From assembly GCA_025357755.1 (NCBI GenBank), contig JANXOP010000121.1, positions 1-64,000 on the forward strand: a stretch of 64,000 nucleotides of DNA. The letters run 5' to 3'. The notes below the pieces were generated by a model, which was not told the DNA's origin, searched no databases, and worked only from the letters and a program-made list of their open reading frames with translations. A program made the translations under genes and the position numbers. Below are positions 53,125-62,900 of the stretch, piece by piece (the first letter of the stretch is position 1; each line of letters begins with the position of its first letter). Source of the stretch: Kofleriaceae bacterium (GTDB lineage: Bacteria; Myxococcota_A; Polyangia; Haliangiales; Haliangiaceae).

Positions 53125-53379
53125 ATGGCGAAGCGCTACCCGTGCCGATGTTGTGGCTTTCTCACGCTCGATGACGAACCGAAAGGCACGTACGAGGTCT
53201 GCCTCGTCTGCTTCTGGGAAGACGACCCGAGCCAGAGCGCGGATCCCAACTCCGCCGGCGGCGCGAACACCGTGTCGTTGAACACCGCGAAGAAGAACTA
53301 CGCCGAGTTCGGCGCGTCCGAGAAGGGCTTCATCGCGGATGTTCGCAAGCCGCTGCCCGAAGAAATCCCGGCGCCGTGA
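53125..53379 (+). CDS. Cysteine-rich CPCC-type small protein
   Basis: An 84-aa protein that matches the Cys_rich_CPCC family: RYPCRCCGFLTLDDEPKGTY, EVCLVCFWEDDP and GGANTVSLNTAKKNYAEFGA. Four cysteines in CxCC and CxxC positions would bind one zinc. The first pair reads CRCC instead of the usual CPCC. Small proteins of this family often occur near toxin-immunity or defence genes, but function is unknown. It follows the TetR gene by 24 bp and may be co-transcribed. Confidence 0.9.
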   Translation: MAKRYPCRCCGFLTLDDEPKGTYEVCLVCFWEDDPSQSADPNSAGGANTVSLNTAKKNYAEFGASEKGFIADVRKPLPEEIPAP

Positions 53380-53399
53380 CAATGGCCGCCGCAGCGACG

Positions 53400-54602
53400 T
53401 CAGCGGTCTTCGAGCTCCGTACCGGCGCGTAGCCGATCGAGATACTTCTTGTACGCGAAGGTTCGATCGCGACGCTTGCCGCTGGTCTCGACGAGCACGC
53501 CAACGCTCTCCAGGTGCAGCACGGCCTTGCCAGCCGTGGGCTTGGTCGTCTCCAAGAGCTTCACGACGCCGGTGATCGTGATCACCGGATGGACAGGGAG
53601 TTGCTCGAGGAGTCGAGCAGCGATCACCGACGCTCCTGAAGCCGCAAGGACACGTTCGCGATCGTTGCTTACCAGTGTGAACACGTCGCGCGCAGTCGTG
53701 ACGGCCTCGTCGGCGATCGTGGCAACGCCTTCGAGGAAGAAGTCTGTCCATGCCTCCCAGTCGCCGTTGTCGCGAACCTGGCCGAGCAGCCGGTAGTACT
53801 CGGCCCGATGCCGCTTGAAGTAGAGGCTCAAGTACAGGAGCGGCGCCGATAGTTGCTTCCAGTGCTCGAGTAAGAGCGTGATCAGGAGGCGTCCGATGCG
53901 GCCGTTGCCATCGAGGTACGGGTGAATCGTCTCGAACTGCACGTGGGCCAAGCCGATCCGTACGAGCGGAGGCAACGTGTCGTCGGCATGCAGATACCTC
54001 TCGAGCTCGCCGAGCAGTGCTGGCACTACTTCTGGAGGTGGAGGGACGAACGCAGCGTTACCGGGTCGAGTTCCGCCGATCCAGTTCTGGCTTCGCCTCA
54101 CCTCGCCCGGTTGCCTGTTGGCGCCCCGCGCGCCACGCAGTAGCCGGCGATGCGCCTCGTGGAACAGACGCATCGACAACGGCAGGCCCTTCGGGCTCCC
54201 GAGTTGTCTGCGGGTGTACTTCAGAGCGTCGAGATAGTTGCAGACCTCACGAACGTCTTCGTCCGGTTTGCGATCCTGTGTCTCCGCTTCGTACTCGAGA
54301 AGATCGACCAGCGTCGCTTGCGTGCCCTCGATCTGCGACGAGATGACCGCCTCTTTGCGGACGAACGCGTAGATGAACCAATCGAGCGAGGGAACCATCT
54401 CTCCGGCAACCTCGAGTCGCGCCAAGCCGCGTTCGGCGCGCGCCAACAGAGCTACACGTCTCTCATCGAGTTCGAGCGGCGGTATGCGAGGTGGAAGAGG
54501 GAACGGGACGAATGCCGAAACTTGTTCGCCGCCGATGGTCCGAACGTCACGCCGTCCGGTCACGCGGGCTGCTGCTGTTGCTCGTAAAGGTTGCTTGACC
54601 AT
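53400..54602 (-). CDS. Fic-domain protein (AMPylase) with N-terminal inhibitory motif
   Basis: A 400-aa class II Fic protein. The inhibitory helix motif S/T-x3-E-G/N is SSQIEG at 88-93. The active site HPYLDGNGRIGR at residues 227-238 has the catalytic His, Asp, Asn and Arg, so the enzyme should be able to transfer AMP from ATP. A C-terminal winged-helix domain (about 310-390, LLETTKPTAGKAVLHLESVG) could bind DNA or the target, as in stand-alone Fic regulators. The ATG at 54602 is the clear start. It may act as a self-controlled enzyme or as a toxin; no antitoxin gene is adjacent. A palindrome lies just upstream. Confidence 0.93.
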   Translation of the reverse strand: MVKQPLRATAAARVTGRRDVRTIGGEQVSAFVPFPLPPRIPPLELDERRVALLARAERGLARLEVAGEMVPSLDWFIYAFVRKEAVISSQIEGTQATLVDLLEYEAETQDRKPDEDVREVCNYLDALKYTRRQLGSPKGLPLSMRLFHEAHRRLLRGARGANRQPGEVRRSQNWIGGTRPGNAAFVPPPPEVVPALLGELERYLHADDTLPPLVRIGLAHVQFETIHPYLDGNGRIGRLLITLLLEHWKQLSAPLLYLSLYFKRHRAEYYRLLGQVRDNGDWEAWTDFFLEGVATIADEAVTTARDVFTLVSNDRERVLAASGASVIAARLLEQLPVHPVITITGVVKLLETTKPTAGKAVLHLESVGVLVETSGKRRDRTFAYKKYLDRLRAGTELEDR

Positions 54603-54624
54603 CCCTGGCTACTAGTAAAGCATC

Positions 54625-54651
54625 CTTTCCTAAGAACGACGCGTAGGAAAG
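54625..54651. promoter_or_regulatory. Inverted repeat upstream of the Fic gene
   Basis: CTTTCCTA and TAGGAAAG (8-bp arms, 11-bp loop) lie 23 bp before the Fic ATG. It may be an operator, for example for autoregulation by the winged-helix domain of the Fic protein, or part of a hairpin that ends transcription of the gene at 54706. There is no clear U-run on the leftward strand. Confidence 0.45.
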
Positions 54652-54705
54652 CTAGCTTTTCTAGTCCCGCGATCGCGGCTTCGGCTCGACTCGGGCGCAG
54701 GAGAC

Positions 54706-55110
54706 TTATTGCGGGATCGCCCGAGCCGAAACGCCGATCCGACGTTTGAGCTCCTCGACGATGAAGCTCGATTCGTCCTCGTCGATTTCAGACCAACGGG
54801 GATATGCGAGAAGGGTGAGGTCGGTGCCGTTGCGGAGCACCGCCCGGACTCGCCCGAAATCCATTCCAATCTCTCCGATCTCCTCGATCGGCACGCGGCA
54901 GGAGCGCAACCACGGTAGGGGACCATGCTCGATCGACAAGGTGCGATCGCGGACCGAGATCGTCGTGCGATCCACGACGTTCAGCAGTGGGATGTAGAAT
55001 ATGAGCACCAGCCAGATCAAGAACGGCCAGGCCCCGGCGACCTTGCCACTCGAGACGAGCACGAGCACCACGAGCACGATTACCGTGACCGACAACGCAA
55101 GTATAGACAC
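54706..55110 (-). CDS. Small membrane protein with PH-like C-terminal domain (5' end interrupted)
   Basis: A 134-aa protein with two membrane helices at residues about 3-20 and 28-47 (ILALSVTVIVLVVLVLV, WPFLIWLVLIFYIPLL). A C-terminal PH-like beta domain (TTISVRDRTLSIEHGPLPWL, GRVRAVLRNGTDLTLLAYP) follows. The GTG at 55110 has no good ribosome binding site. The reading frame continues upstream through a TAG at 55147-55149 to an ATG at 55221, whose 24 codons (MTSDPPASITVTENGATDFT) look like a plausible N-terminus. So this may be a broken gene, or the 3' part may still be translated. Function unknown. Confidence 0.6.
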   Translation of the reverse strand: MSILALSVTVIVLVVLVLVSSGKVAGAWPFLIWLVLIFYIPLLNVVDRTTISVRDRTLSIEHGPLPWLRSCRVPIEEIGEIGMDFGRVRAVLRNGTDLTLLAYPRWSEIDEDESSFIVEELKRRIGVSARAIPQ

Positions 55111-55146
55111 GGACTGATTCAGGCCAAAGACGCGCCTCTGCCCGCC

Positions 55147-55221
55147 CTAGCGCCGCACGATCGTGAAATCAGTCGCGCCATTTTCGGTCACGGTGATCGA
55201 GGCGGGAGGATCGCTCGTCAT
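55147..55221 (-). pseudogene. Upstream fragment separated from the membrane protein by an in-frame TAG
   Basis: ATG at 55221, 24 codons, then TAG. The following codons (GGC GGG CAG AGG CGC GTC TTT) keep the same frame into the membrane protein at 54706. There is no frameshift, only the amber codon. Confidence 0.55.
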
Positions 55222-55312
55222 GCGTTTATTGAACCATACGCAGACAGACGCTTCCTAGCCGCATCGAGTTCTATCGTGGCACATCAAGTACGCCGCATGG
55301 ACCAGGCGGCGC

Positions 55313-56095
55313 TCAGTCCCAGTGAGTGCGGCGCACGTCGCGCAGCCACGTATCGATCGCGGCCACGGCCTCGGGCGGAGGATCTAGTGGCAGCACCGAC
55401 GCCGGCCACGCCTTCTCGACGCTCGAGATCGCCGCGCCCAGCCGCGCATGCCACGCCTCCGCGTGCGCGGGCTCGAGCTGCTGCTGCTCGCCTGCGCGCT
55501 TGATCGCGAGCAGCTCGCTGATCTCCGCGGGGAGATACTCGCCGAGCCTCGAGACATCCGTCTCCATCACTCCGCGCAACATCAAGCTGCAACCGGTCGC
55601 GGCCGTGCGCAACACGTAGAGCGCGCGCTTCGCGGTCGCCTTGGTCTCGAACGCGCGCAGCTGGCTCGTCGCGAAGCCCGCGTAGTGCTTCGCCACGCGC
55701 CGGGAGAGCGCCGCCTGGATCAGCGGGCGCAGCGTCGCGAGCAGCGGCAGATCACCACCGAGCGCGAGCTCGCCCAAGATGCGTTCGAGGTAGTTGCCGT
55801 TGCCCTTGAGGCACGCGCGCAGCACCGGCGAGAGCTCGTTCGAGCTGTAGTCGAGCTCGACGCCCTCGCGGATCTCGATGCGATCCTCGGGCTCGCTCGG
55901 CAGATCGAGCCCGACCAGCGCCCGGGTCGGCGCGATGTGGATGCACTTGAGATCGAGATCGCTATCGGGCGAAGGAAAGCCGTACGCGTGCGCACCCGAG
56001 AGATAGATCACGAGGTGATGGCGCTCGGCACAGCGCTCGTCGATGAACGTGCGCGCGACCACTTGCTGCGCGACCGTCAGGACATCCCAGCGCAT
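55313..56095 (-). CDS. Predicted nucleotidyltransferase (COG3541-like)
   Basis: A 260-aa protein with the pol-beta-type motif YLSGAHAYGFPSPDSDLDLK (family usually GS-x4-G-x4-SDxD). It has both acidic residues (DSDLD) needed for metal binding. A helical C-terminal part carries SRRVAKHYAGFATSQLRAFE. The ATG at 56095 is 5 bp after the stop of the upstream homologous gene. Stand-alone proteins of this group (YcgL-type) have no proven substrate; tRNA or protein nucleotidylation has been suggested for relatives. Its partner gene upstream carries the same motif, so the two are likely paralogues or a complex. Confidence 0.82.
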   Translation of the reverse strand: MRWDVLTVAQQVVARTFIDERCAERHHLVIYLSGAHAYGFPSPDSDLDLKCIHIAPTRALVGLDLPSEPEDRIEIREGVELDYSSNELSPVLRACLKGNGNYLERILGELALGGDLPLLATLRPLIQAALSRRVAKHYAGFATSQLRAFETKATAKRALYVLRTAATGCSLMLRGVMETDVSRLGEYLPAEISELLAIKRAGEQQQLEPAHAEAWHARLGAAISSVEKAWPASVLPLDPPPEAVAAIDTWLRDVRRTHWD

Positions 56096-56100
56096 CCCGG

Positions 56101-57333
56101 TCACTCGTCGTCGTAGCGCGCTTCGGGTGGCTCGGGAGCCTGCTCGCCCCACGGCCCTTGCTGGATCGAGCACCAGCGGCGCGCGGATTCGGCGCGCGCT
56201 TCGCGGAGCACGCGATCGGCCGTGGCGACATCCGGGCGCTTCGGCAGCGGGCTCTTCGCACGTGCGGCCTCGAGCTTGGGGGTCATCTCGTTCGCGAGCT
56301 CCATGACCTCGGTCATCGCGAGCTCACCGCCCTTGATCGCGAGCAGCATCGGCCGCAGCGCCTCGGAGCTACGCACCTCGGGGGGCTCGCCCGAGAGCCA
56401 GCGGATCGCGAGATCGAGCAGACGGATCAGGTTGTACGCATTCTTGGGGCGCAGATCGCGCGGCACCGGCAGATCGTGCTTCGCGGCAACGCGGAGCGAG
56501 ACCCAATCGGCCGCCGCGATGTGCCCTTGATCGTACATCGACCGATACAACTGCTTGAGGTAGTCGCGCGCGCGCAGCACGGCATCGCGCCGCGTGGGGG
56601 CCTCGACATGCGCCGCATCCGCGAGCCGCTCGGCGGTCTCGTCGATCCCGAGAGACGGGTTCTCTTGCAACCATCCGATCACGGTCGCGCGATGGTCCGC
56701 GAGGCGCTGGTTGTGCTCGAGACGATCGAGCTGCGAGAGCGCGTAGCGACCGAAGCTGCCGTAGATCTCCTGCGAAAGGAACCCGGCGCGCATCGCGACG
56801 AACGGCGCACCGATCGGATCGATCACGCGTGGCTGGGCGAACAACATCTCGAGCGTGTTCGGATCGGCGCGGAGCGCCTGGCGGATCGCCTTCCCGATCT
56901 CCCAGTACTGCTGCGATCCGTCGGCGGAGATCAGATCGAGCGGCGCATCGACGAGGCCCGTGACCCACGGGAGCGGGAGGACGAACACGCCGCGGTGATC
57001 CTCGTCGGAGGATTCGTTGGCGACGCCCCACGCGCGCGAGCCAACGACCGTATCGATCGCGACGCACGGATGGAGCTCGTCCCACGCCGCCGCGCGGCGC
57101 TGCGCGTAACGCACGATGCCGAGCTTGCGCGGCGCGACCTCGACGCGGAGGTAGGTCGCGCGGCTGTCATCGAGAAACGCGACCTCGACGCGTTCACCGT
57201 CGAGCTTGGTCACCCGGGCGTACGCACCTTGGGTCCGGTTGTCGCGATCGACGAGCGTGGTGACTTCCGTACCGATCGGGAGGGGCACCGTCGCGGGATC
57301 GATGTCGGCGAAGGCTCCGAGGCGAAGCGTCAT
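56101..57333 (-). CDS. Predicted nucleotidyltransferase with N-terminal extension (COG3541-like)
   Basis: A 410-aa protein. Residues 1-95 form a small beta domain (PLPIGTEVTTLVDRDNRTQG). The nucleotidyltransferase motif VVGSRAWGVANESSDEDHRG follows, with the catalytic acidic pair DED. Then come AIRQALRADPNTLEMLFA, helical regions and YLKQLYRSMYDQGH. I use the ATG at 57333, since a longer frame would run into the divergent LRR gene. The tandem arrangement with the gene at 55313 is characteristic. The 5-bp spacing shows that the two are translated together. Confidence 0.85.
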   Translation of the reverse strand: MTLRLGAFADIDPATVPLPIGTEVTTLVDRDNRTQGAYARVTKLDGERVEVAFLDDSRATYLRVEVAPRKLGIVRYAQRRAAAWDELHPCVAIDTVVGSRAWGVANESSDEDHRGVFVLPLPWVTGLVDAPLDLISADGSQQYWEIGKAIRQALRADPNTLEMLFAQPRVIDPIGAPFVAMRAGFLSQEIYGSFGRYALSQLDRLEHNQRLADHRATVIGWLQENPSLGIDETAERLADAAHVEAPTRRDAVLRARDYLKQLYRSMYDQGHIAAADWVSLRVAAKHDLPVPRDLRPKNAYNLIRLLDLAIRWLSGEPPEVRSSEALRPMLLAIKGGELAMTEVMELANEMTPKLEAARAKSPLPKRPDVATADRVLREARAESARRWCSIQQGPWGEQAPEPPEARYDDE

Positions 57334-57362
57334 GCCCGAAGCGTACGCGCTATCATCTCCGG

Positions 57363-58697
57363 GTGAGCGCGGACGGCCCTGCTTTGTTACGCGCCGTGAT
57401 CGAGCACCCCGATGACGTGCCGCGTCGGCTGGTCTATGCGGACCATCTCCAGCAACACGGCGATCCGCAGGGCGAGCTGATCGCGATCCAGTGTCGGCTC
57501 GCTGCGGATCCCGACGGTCCGGACCACTTCGCACTGCAAGACCGCAGCAAGGCCCTGATCGCGCAGCACGGCGCGGCGTGGGCAGCTAGGCTCGGCGACC
57601 ATGTCACCAAGGTGACGTACAAGCTCGGGCTCGCTGTATCTGCGGTCACGCCGATCACCATCGGCGCACTCGACATCCTGGATCGCGCCCCGATCCGCGA
57701 TCTCGGTTTCGACGATTCCACGGACGACGATCACACCGAGGTCGCACGGGCGTTCGCGCAGGATCCACGCCTCGCGCGGATCGAGCTCGTGGCGACGCGC
57801 GTCGATTGGGGCGAGGCCGGGTTCACGGCGCTGATGCGCTCGCCGTATCTAGGGAAGCTCCGCGCGCTGACCATCTCGGATCACGATGCGAAGGTCTACG
57901 CCGGTGTGGCGATCGAGCACGCGTGGCTGCCCGCACTCGAAGTGCTCTCGATCTGCGGCGATTACGAAGGAGAGCTCGGCGATGAAGGAGTCGCAGCGCT
58001 CGCTCGCGCGCAGCTGCCAGCCTTGCGCGACCTCGGCCTCTTCAATGTCAGCTGCACCCACCAGGCGATGGAAGCGCTCGCTGCCTCGGTGACGATCACC
58101 GAGCTGCGCGGCCTGGAGCTCGGCTGGGGCTCGTACACGCCGAACCAGATCGGACCGCGAGGTGCCTTCGCGATCGCGAATTCGCACAACTTCGCGCATA
58201 CCAAGCGCCTCGGCCTCGACTTCAACCACATCACCGATGCAGGCCTCGCCTCGCTCGCGCGCTCGCCACATCTCGGCGCCGTGCGCTCGCTCTCGCTACG
58301 AGTCAACGGCATCACCGATGCCGGCCTCGAAGAGCTCGCGACGAACGCCGGCATGCCGCACCTCGAGCTGCTCGAGCTGTCCTCGAATTCCGCGATCACC
58401 GCAGCGGGCGTTGCCGCGCTCGCCACCTCGCCTCGGATGGCCACGCTCGCCTCGCTCTGGCTGCGCCAGATCGCCCTCGGGCCCGAGGCCGCGATCGCGA
58501 TCGCGCGAGCACCTCACGCGGCAGCACTGCGCAGCCTGAACTTGTTAGCGTGCGCGATCGGCGATGACGGAGCGCGGGCCCTCCTCGACTCGCCTCACCT
58601 CGCCGGGCTCGCAGAGCTGCAACTGTCCGGCAACCAGATCAGCGAAAGCCTCGGAGCGGCGATCAAGCGGCGCTGGCCTGCAGCGGTCGTGCGCTGA
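57363..58697 (+). CDS. TIGR02996-type repeat-companion domain protein with LRR repeats
   Basis: A 444-aa protein. Residues 5-45 are the TIGR02996 repeat-companion domain (LLRAVIEHPDDVPRRLVYAD, then GDPQGELIAIQCRL), found mainly in planctomycetes and Myxococcota. The C-terminal 250 residues are leucine-rich repeats with about eight copies (LGLDFNHITDAGLASLARSP, RSLSLRVNGITDAGLEELA). Such proteins occur in large families that vary in repeat number; binding to partners is assumed, not shown. Start GTG at 57363. It is divergent from the nucleotidyltransferase pair with about 30 bp between. Confidence 0.88.
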   Translation: MSADGPALLRAVIEHPDDVPRRLVYADHLQQHGDPQGELIAIQCRLAADPDGPDHFALQDRSKALIAQHGAAWAARLGDHVTKVTYKLGLAVSAVTPITIGALDILDRAPIRDLGFDDSTDDDHTEVARAFAQDPRLARIELVATRVDWGEAGFTALMRSPYLGKLRALTISDHDAKVYAGVAIEHAWLPALEVLSICGDYEGELGDEGVAALARAQLPALRDLGLFNVSCTHQAMEALAASVTITELRGLELGWGSYTPNQIGPRGAFAIANSHNFAHTKRLGLDFNHITDAGLASLARSPHLGAVRSLSLRVNGITDAGLEELATNAGMPHLELLELSSNSAITAAGVAALATSPRMATLASLWLRQIALGPEAAIAIARAPHAAALRSLNLLACAIGDDGARALLDSPHLAGLAELQLSGNQISESLGAAIKRRWPAAVVR

Positions 58698-58736
58698 TTT
58701 CGTGCGACCGGAGACGGGCTCGTGGCTCGTCCACGC

Positions 58737-59357
58737 ATGAAGACGCTAGTGTTCTTGCCCGTCGTGCTCCTGGTGGCCGCGTGCGGTGGTGCCATGACCA
58801 CTGGTGACGACGCAGCGCTGACCGACGGTGGCAACGGTAGCAACACCGGCTCGGGCACGCCGTCGGGCTCGACCGCGCTGTATCCGCTCGCGCTGGGCAA
58901 CTCGTGGACGTACTCGGTGGCGGCGGTCGGCGGCGGTTCGATCTGCGCGGCGGGCACCCACGAGCAACACGTGGTTTCGGCGAACGCGGTTGGTAGTCGC
59001 GCCGCGTTTCAGATGACGAACTTCTGCTCGGGTGCGACGAGCACCTACGACTACGCGCCGGGAACCAACGACGAGATCGATTTCTACTACTCGAGCCAGT
59101 GGTTGACGCTCGTCGATGGGACCCTGACCGAAGGCCACATGTGGCCCTACTTCAACACCAGCTATCAATGGCATCGCGAGAGCGCCGTCACCGTGCCCGC
59201 AGGCACGTACGACGATTGCTGGACCGCCGTGCAAGACGTCAGCTACACGGCGTCGCTGACGTACTGCCGAGGCGTCGGCCTCGTGCGCAGCTACTCGTCG
59301 GACCTCGCTGGCTCGGGCTGGGACGCCAAGCTCGCGAGCCTATCGCTGCGCGATTGA
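58737..59357 (+). CDS. Predicted lipoprotein
   Basis: A 206-aa exported lipoprotein. The signal MKTLVFLPVVLLVAACGG ends in a lipobox (VAAC). A Gly/Ser-rich linker (DGGNGSNTGSGTPSGS) follows, then a beta-rich domain starting YPLALGNSWTYSVAAVGGG, typical of myxobacterial lipoproteins annotated as hypothetical. Four later Cys residues could form disulfides. The ATG at 58737 is preferred over the GTG at 58722 because it gives a compact signal peptide. Function unknown. Confidence 0.78.
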   Translation: MKTLVFLPVVLLVAACGGAMTTGDDAALTDGGNGSNTGSGTPSGSTALYPLALGNSWTYSVAAVGGGSICAAGTHEQHVVSANAVGSRAAFQMTNFCSGATSTYDYAPGTNDEIDFYYSSQWLTLVDGTLTEGHMWPYFNTSYQWHRESAVTVPAGTYDDCWTAVQDVSYTASLTYCRGVGLVRSYSSDLAGSGWDAKLASLSLRD

Positions 59358-60111
59358 ACTAGGTTAAACAGACCAAGAGCGCCGCGGGATCTACTTCGGA
59401 GCGCGGCGCACCACCAGGGGTGAAAATTTGTGCGGGGCGTCCGTCGACGAACATCACCGGCCCCGTGGGACATCGTGCGCCGCGGTCGGACTGCGGCCGA
59501 TGATGATCGCTGGTGAGCTCGCACGCAGACGTCCTGCACGCCGCGTCGCCGACGAACGTCTCAAATGCCGCGCGCATCGATGACCCGCCGCTTGTTGCGA
59601 GGCCGTGCTGCGGTCGATCGACGGTCCGAGTGACGCCGCGCCGCGCCGCGCCGCGCCGCACGTGCGATCGACGAACATCAGTGGGCCCCCGTGGGACATC
59701 GAGCGTGGTCGGACTGCGGCCGATGATGATCGCGGGGGAGCTCGCACGCAGACGCCTGCGACGGTCCGAGTGATGCCGCGCAGGAAATGCGATCGACGAA
59801 CATCAATGGGCCCCCGTGGGACATCGAGCGCCGCAGTCGCGCTGCGCCCGATGCACATCACGTCGCCGACGAACGGATCAAATACGCCACGCGAAACACG
59901 ACGAACCGAGACCGCGAACACGAGCCCAGCCCATCGACGTGACCCCATCCTCGGCCGCCATGGCCATGCCCTTGCGGCCGTCGATGTACGTTCGCAAGGC
60001 GCGCTCGACTGACCGGCCTTGGTTCGAGCCACGATCGAGCCACGATCGCGCGACGATGACCCTCCGGTGATCGGTCGTCAAAGCGTGGATCGCAAGCCGC
60101 GCGATTTTTGT
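59358..60111. repeat. Imperfect tandem/dispersed repeat block, right copy
   Basis: About 750 bp without a supported gene; the first 70 bp are unrelated to the repeat. Units start near 59440, 59619 and 59759 and have the same order of submotifs as the left block at 541-1296, in the same orientation. Segments such as GATGACCCGCCGCTTGTTGC and CGATGCACATCACG are shared word for word or nearly so. The right end meets the TAA stop of atpC, which lies in the same TTTAG context as the stop at 1297. The left block holds three units and this one three, but unit lengths differ. A short frame at 59878-60081 resembles one in the left copy and may be a decayed coding remnant. Confidence 0.82.
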
Positions 60112-60534
60112 TTAGTGCTGTGCAGCAGCGCTGATCTGGGCCTGGGCCCAGCCAACGCGCGCGACGAGGTTCTCGTAATCGCCGTCTTGCGGCTTGTCTC
60201 CCCACTTCGCGAGCTCGGCCTCGGCAACCTTGAGCTCGGAGCTCGCAGCTGCCGTGTCGATCTCGGTCGCGGGCTTCGCGCGCTCGACGAGGATCTCGAC
60301 CGCACCCTGCGGATCGATCCGCAGGTAGCCGGTCGAGACCGCATAGCGCGCGCGGCTCTTGGTGCCGATCGTCAGCACGCCCGCCTTGAGCGCCGCGAGC
60401 ATCGGAACGTGTCCCGGGAGCAGCTCGAAGTCGCCTTCGTCACCCGGAGCCTGGAGGCTATCGGTGTCCGCGTGCGCGATCACGCCACGAGGAGACACCA
60501 GGTTGACCGCGAGAAAGGTAGCGAGCGTCGCCAT
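60112..60534 (-). CDS. atpC: ATP synthase epsilon subunit
   Basis: A 140-aa F1 epsilon subunit. The N-terminal beta domain contains VNLVSPRGVIAHADTDSLQA, then GDFELLPGHVPMLAALKAG, the standard epsilon signature, and GYLRIDPQGAVEILVERA. The C-terminal helical hairpin (SSELKVAEAELAKWGDK, LVARVGWAQAQISAAAQ) can extend into the catalytic head to inhibit ATP hydrolysis. It is the last gene of the operon, 2 bp after atpD, in the usual F1 order. Confidence 0.97.
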   Translation of the reverse strand: MATLATFLAVNLVSPRGVIAHADTDSLQAPGDEGDFELLPGHVPMLAALKAGVLTIGTKSRARYAVSTGYLRIDPQGAVEILVERAKPATEIDTAAASSELKVAEAELAKWGDKPQDGDYENLVARVGWAQAQISAAAQH

Positions 60535-60536
60535 GG

Positions 60537-62003
<1,467 letters not shown>

Positions 62004-62894
62004 TCAGCCCTTCAGGGCCTCGGCGCCGCCGACGATCTCGGCGAGCTCCTTCGTGATCGATGCCTGACGAGCGCGGTTGTACTGGAGCGTATAGCGCTTG
62101 ATCATGTCGCCCGCGCTCTTGGTCGCGTTCTCCATCGCCATCATCTGGGCGCCGTAGAACGACGCGATCGACTCGAGCGACGAACGAAAGATCTGGTTCT
62201 GGACGTAGAGCGGAACGAGCCGCGACAGCAGCTCTTCCTTCGACGGTTCGTAGAGGTAGTCGGCGGGCGTATCGGACTGACCGTGGACGATCTCGGTCGA
62301 TTTCGACTGGTCCGGCGAAACCGGCAGAATCTGGACGACCTTGACGACCTGCGACCCGGCGTTCTTGAACTCGTTGTAGGCGAGATAGACGCGATCGACC
62401 TTGCCCTCGCGGAAGTCCGCGATCACGCGGACCGCGGTCTCGCGAGCGACAGCCAGGCTGGTCTCGCCATTCTGCGGCGCGGTATCGAAGCTCGAGATTC
62501 GCGCGTTGCGGCGCGCGAAGTGCTGGTTCGCTTTCTTGCCGATCAACCGGAGCGAGATCTCGTTCGCGGCCGACAGCTCGTTCGCCGAGAACCGCTCGAC
62601 CGCGCGGATCACGTTCGAGTTGAACGCGCCCGCGAGACCACGATCCGCGGTGACGACGACGACCGCCGCGTTCTTGAGCTCGCGCTCCTCGAACAGCGGG
62701 TGCGAATCCTTGCCCGCGACGCCCGCGAGCTCGGACACCACCGTGGCGAGCGCCGCCGAGTAGGGGCGCGCCGCGATGATCGCGTCCTGCGAGCGGCGCA
62801 GCTTGGCGGCCGCGACCAGCTTCAACGCAGACGTGATCTTGCGCGTGTTCTTCACGCTCACGATCCGGTTGCGAATTGCCTTGAGGCTGGGCAT
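62004..62894 (-). CDS. atpG: ATP synthase gamma subunit
   Basis: A 296-aa F1 gamma subunit, the central rotor shaft. The N-terminal helix (LKAIRNRIVSVKNTRKITSA), the middle VVTADRGLAGAFNSNVIRA and the C-terminal helix (MKATEN-like MAMENATKSAGDMIKRYTLQ, then YNRARQASITKELAEIVGGA) are all recognisable. The ATG at 62894 is 6 bp after atpA. Confidence 0.97.
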   Translation of the reverse strand: MPSLKAIRNRIVSVKNTRKITSALKLVAAAKLRRSQDAIIAARPYSAALATVVSELAGVAGKDSHPLFEERELKNAAVVVVTADRGLAGAFNSNVIRAVERFSANELSAANEISLRLIGKKANQHFARRNARISSFDTAPQNGETSLAVARETAVRVIADFREGKVDRVYLAYNEFKNAGSQVVKVVQILPVSPDQSKSTEIVHGQSDTPADYLYEPSKEELLSRLVPLYVQNQIFRSSLESIASFYGAQMMAMENATKSAGDMIKRYTLQYNRARQASITKELAEIVGGAEALKG

Positions 62895-62900
62895 CTGGGT

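Noticed and set aside
59440-59882. CRISPR array
   Set aside because: Units are 120-180 bp, imperfect, and share most of their length; there are no short identical repeats with unique spacers and no cas genes.
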